The position numbers and the translations under genes are program-made. A model generated the notes under the pieces. It was not told where the DNA came from and did no database searches. It worked only from the letters and a program-made list of their open reading frames with translations. From Aestuariimicrobium ganziense (lineage in GTDB: Bacteria > Actinomycetota > Actinomycetes > Propionibacteriales > Propionibacteriaceae), in assembly GCF_015352975.1 (NCBI RefSeq), contig NZ_JACYIZ010000002.1, positions 1 to 64,000 on the forward strand: a DNA stretch of 64,000 nucleotides. Reading direction: 5' to 3'. Position 1 is the stretch's first letter, and every line of letters starts with the position of its first letter. Positions 62,214 through 64,000 of this stretch are shown piece after piece.

Positions 62214-64000
62214 GCCGCGAGGAGACCCCGCAGCGGGAGGTGCTCGTGGACGCGTGCGGGTGTGAGAGAACGCCGCCGCCTTTCACGGGCGGCGGCGAGG
62301 TCGAGGAACCGGTCACCCGGCTCTGGCACGTGCGGGAGATCCGGCTGAGTCTGCTCTCCGGCGCCCTGCTCGGCGTTGGGTTCCTCGCCGGACTCGGGGG
62401 CTGGGAGACGGTGGAGCTGGTGCTGGCCGCAGCGGCGCTGCTTGTGGGCGGGTCCACGTTCGTGCCCGGTGCGCTGCGGAGGCTGGCGCGCGGCAAGCTC
62501 GGCGTCGGCCTGCTGATGACGATCGGCGCCGTGGGCGCCACCCTGCTGGGGCAGGTGGAGGAGGCCGCCGCGCTGGCGTTCCTGTTCTCCCTCAGCGAGG
62601 GACTGGAGGAATACTCCCTGGCCCGGACCCGGCACGGCCTGAGGGCACTGCTGGACCTTGTGCCCAAGGAGGCGACGGTGCTGCGCGGAGGCCAAGAGGT
62701 CGTCCTTGACCCCGCCCAACTGGTGACCGGGGACGTCATGGTGGTCCGTCCGGGCGAGCGGCTGGCGACCGACGGGACCGTGCGCAGCGGCCGCAGCAGC
62801 CTGGACACCTCGGCCATCACCGGGGAGTCCATGCCGGTGGAGACCGGGCCCGGTCAGGAGGTCTTCGCCGGATCGATCAACGGCACCGGCGCCCTGGAGG
62901 TCACGGTGACCTCCACCGCGCAGGACAACTCCCTGGCCCGTATCGTGCACGTGGTCGAGACCGAGCAGTCCCGCCGCGGCGCCACCCAGCGGCTCGCGGA
63001 CCGGATCGCCCGCCCGCTGGTGCCTGGCATCCTCGTCGCCGCCGTCCTGACCGCGCTGCTCGGCACCCTCCTCGATGACCCGTCGGTCTGGGTGCACCGG
63101 GCCCTGGTCATGGTCGTGGCCGCCTCCCCGTGCGCGTTGGCGATCTCGGTGCCGGTCACCGCGGGGGCCTCAATCGGGGCGGCGAGCCGCCGCGGACTCC
63201 TGATCAAGGGCGGTGCGGCGATGGAGGCACTGGGCAGGGTCCGCACCGTGGCCCTGGACAAGACCGGCACGCTGACCCGTAACCGGCCGGCCGTCGTCGA
63301 CGTCGCTACCGCACCAGGGAACAACCGGGACCAGGTGCTGGGGTGGGCGGCCGCCCTGGAGGCGCGCAGCGAGCACCCGCTGGCCGCAGCCATCCTGGCC
63401 GCCACCGCCACGGTGCCCGCCGCGAAGGACGTGCAGGCCGTGGTCGGCGCCGGTCTGGTCGGCACCGTCGACGGTGCGCGGGTCCGGCTCGGCAGACCCG
63501 GCTGGGTCACCCCCGGCGACCTGGCAGGTGATGTGGCGCGCATGCAGCAGGCCGGCGCGACCGCGGTCGTGGTTGAGGTCGACGGCCACCCGGCCGGCGC
63601 CATCGCGGTCCGGGACGAAGTGCGGCCCGAGGCCGCCGAGGTCATCGCCCGTTTCGCCGACCACGGCTACACCGTGGTGATGCTGACCGGGGACAACCAG
63701 GTCACCGCACGGGCCCTGGCCGCCGAGGCCGGCATTGAGCAGGTGCACGCCGACCTGCGCCCGGAAGACAAGTCCCAGGTGGTCACCGGCCTGCGCACCC
63801 AGGGGCCGACCGCGATGGTCGGCGACGGTGTCAATGATGCACCCGCGTTGGCCACCGCGGACGTCGGCGTCGCGATGGGCGCGATGGGCACCGACGTCGC
63901 GATCGAGACCGCCGACGTCGCCCTCATGGGTGATGACCTGCGGCTGCTGCCGTACGCGTTCGAGCACGCCCACCGCACCCGCGCCATCATGCTGCAAAAC
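62210..64000 (+). CDS. Heavy-metal translocating P1B-type ATPase, cut by the window end
   Basis: An open frame of 597 codons from GTG 62210 to the window edge. Features: a short N-terminus with CGC but no heavy-metal-associated domain, about four membrane segments, TGES actuator motif (ITGESMPVE), transmembrane SPC (VVAASPCALAISV), DKTGTLT phosphorylation site, SEHPLA nucleotide-binding motif and GDGVNDAPA hinge. SPC in place of CPC is typical of the P1B-4 group (Co, Fe and in some cases Cd, Zn). Coupled to a CmtR-like sensor, so Cd/Pb/Co export is the best guess. The C-terminal membrane segments lie outside the window. Confidence 0.9.
   Translation, partial: MSREETPQREVLVDACGCERTPPPFTGGGEVEEPVTRLWHVREIRLSLLSGALLGVGFLAGLGGWETVELVLAAAALLVGGSTFVPGALRRLARGKLGVGLLMTIGAVGATLLGQVEEAAALAFLFSLSEGLEEYSLARTRHGLRALLDLVPKEATVLRGGQEVVLDPAQLVTGDVMVVRPGERLATDGTVRSGRSSLDTSAITGESMPVETGPGQEVFAGSINGTGALEVTVTSTAQDNSLARIVHVVETEQSRRGATQRLADRIARPLVPGILVAAVLTALLGTLLDDPSVWVHRALVMVVAASPCALAISVPVTAGASIGAASRRGLLIKGGAAMEALGRVRTVALDKTGTLTRNRPAVVDVATAPGNNRDQVLGWAAALEARSEHPLAAAILAATATVPAAKDVQAVVGAGLVGTVDGARVRLGRPGWVTPGDLAGDVARMQQAGATAVVVEVDGHPAGAIAVRDEVRPEAAEVIARFADHGYTVVMLTGDNQVTARALAAEAGIEQVHADLRPEDKSQVVTGLRTQGPTAMVGDGVNDAPALATADVGVAMGAMGTDVAIETADVALMGDDLRLLPYAFEHAHRTRAIMLQN

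Overview
This window comes from a high-GC actinobacterium. Candidate members are the Propionibacteriales: it carries a PPA1309-family gene, a family named after a Propionibacterium/Cutibacterium locus, and long stretches in mycobacterial gene order (UPF0182 - PDZ/Lon protease - DUF2342 - ThiF-like - WhiB7 - UvrD2 - NudC - AdnB/AdnA; and SecA - HPF - ComF - LpqB - MtrB - MtrA). This placement rests on gene content and order only. No rRNA or complete tRNA was seen.

Layout. 1-3.0 kb: tail of a probable solute-binding protein, a strong terminator, then a translationally coupled pair of M16 peptidase genes, one catalytic and one not. 3.0-13.3 kb: core block of UPF0182, PPA1309 and YlbL-like PDZ/S16 protease (one coupled minus-strand operon), a DUF2342 protein, a structured non-coding element, a 53-residue zinc ribbon, a ThiF/cyclodehydratase-like protein, whiB7 with a leader ORF and attenuator, and uvrD2. 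13.4-29.1 kb: a DNA-end-processing block in which recC-recB-recD (plus strand) faces adnA-adnB-nudC (minus strand), so two complete recombination helicase-nucleases lie side by side. 29.4-36.0 kb: cold-shock protein, LigD-type polymerase, PP2C phosphatase, DUF3107, a ferritin-like protein, a DEAD-box RNA helicase with a pentapeptide-repeat tail, and trpS behind a Trp-Trp leader-peptide attenuator. 36.0-47.5 kb: PHP phosphoesterase, NAD-glutamate dehydrogenase, DUF2505, P5C dehydrogenase, Ku, DUF6912, a cupredoxin-like lipoprotein coupled to a multi-pass membrane protein, and an Rv3235-family protein. 47.6-59.7 kb: SecA, YcaQ-like protein, hibernation factor, ComF, LpqB, MtrB, MtrA, DUF1846 and YqgE.

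59.7-61.8 kb differs from the rest: frameshifted GNAT and Fic/Doc genes, a broken zinc-ribbon ORF, and a tRNA/tmRNA-like 3' fragment followed by a terminator. After it comes a CmtR-like metal sensor coupled to a heavy-metal P1B ATPase that runs off the window. This looks like the edge of an accessory region.

Themes: double-strand break repair (RecBCD, AdnAB, Ku, LigD polymerase, UvrD2, ComF, YcaQ-like protein), envelope signalling and secretion (MtrAB-LpqB, SecA), and cis-acting RNA control (whiB7 leader, trpS leader, an unassigned structured RNA). Two distant genes also share a tandem 11-bp direct repeat at almost the same distance from their start codons.
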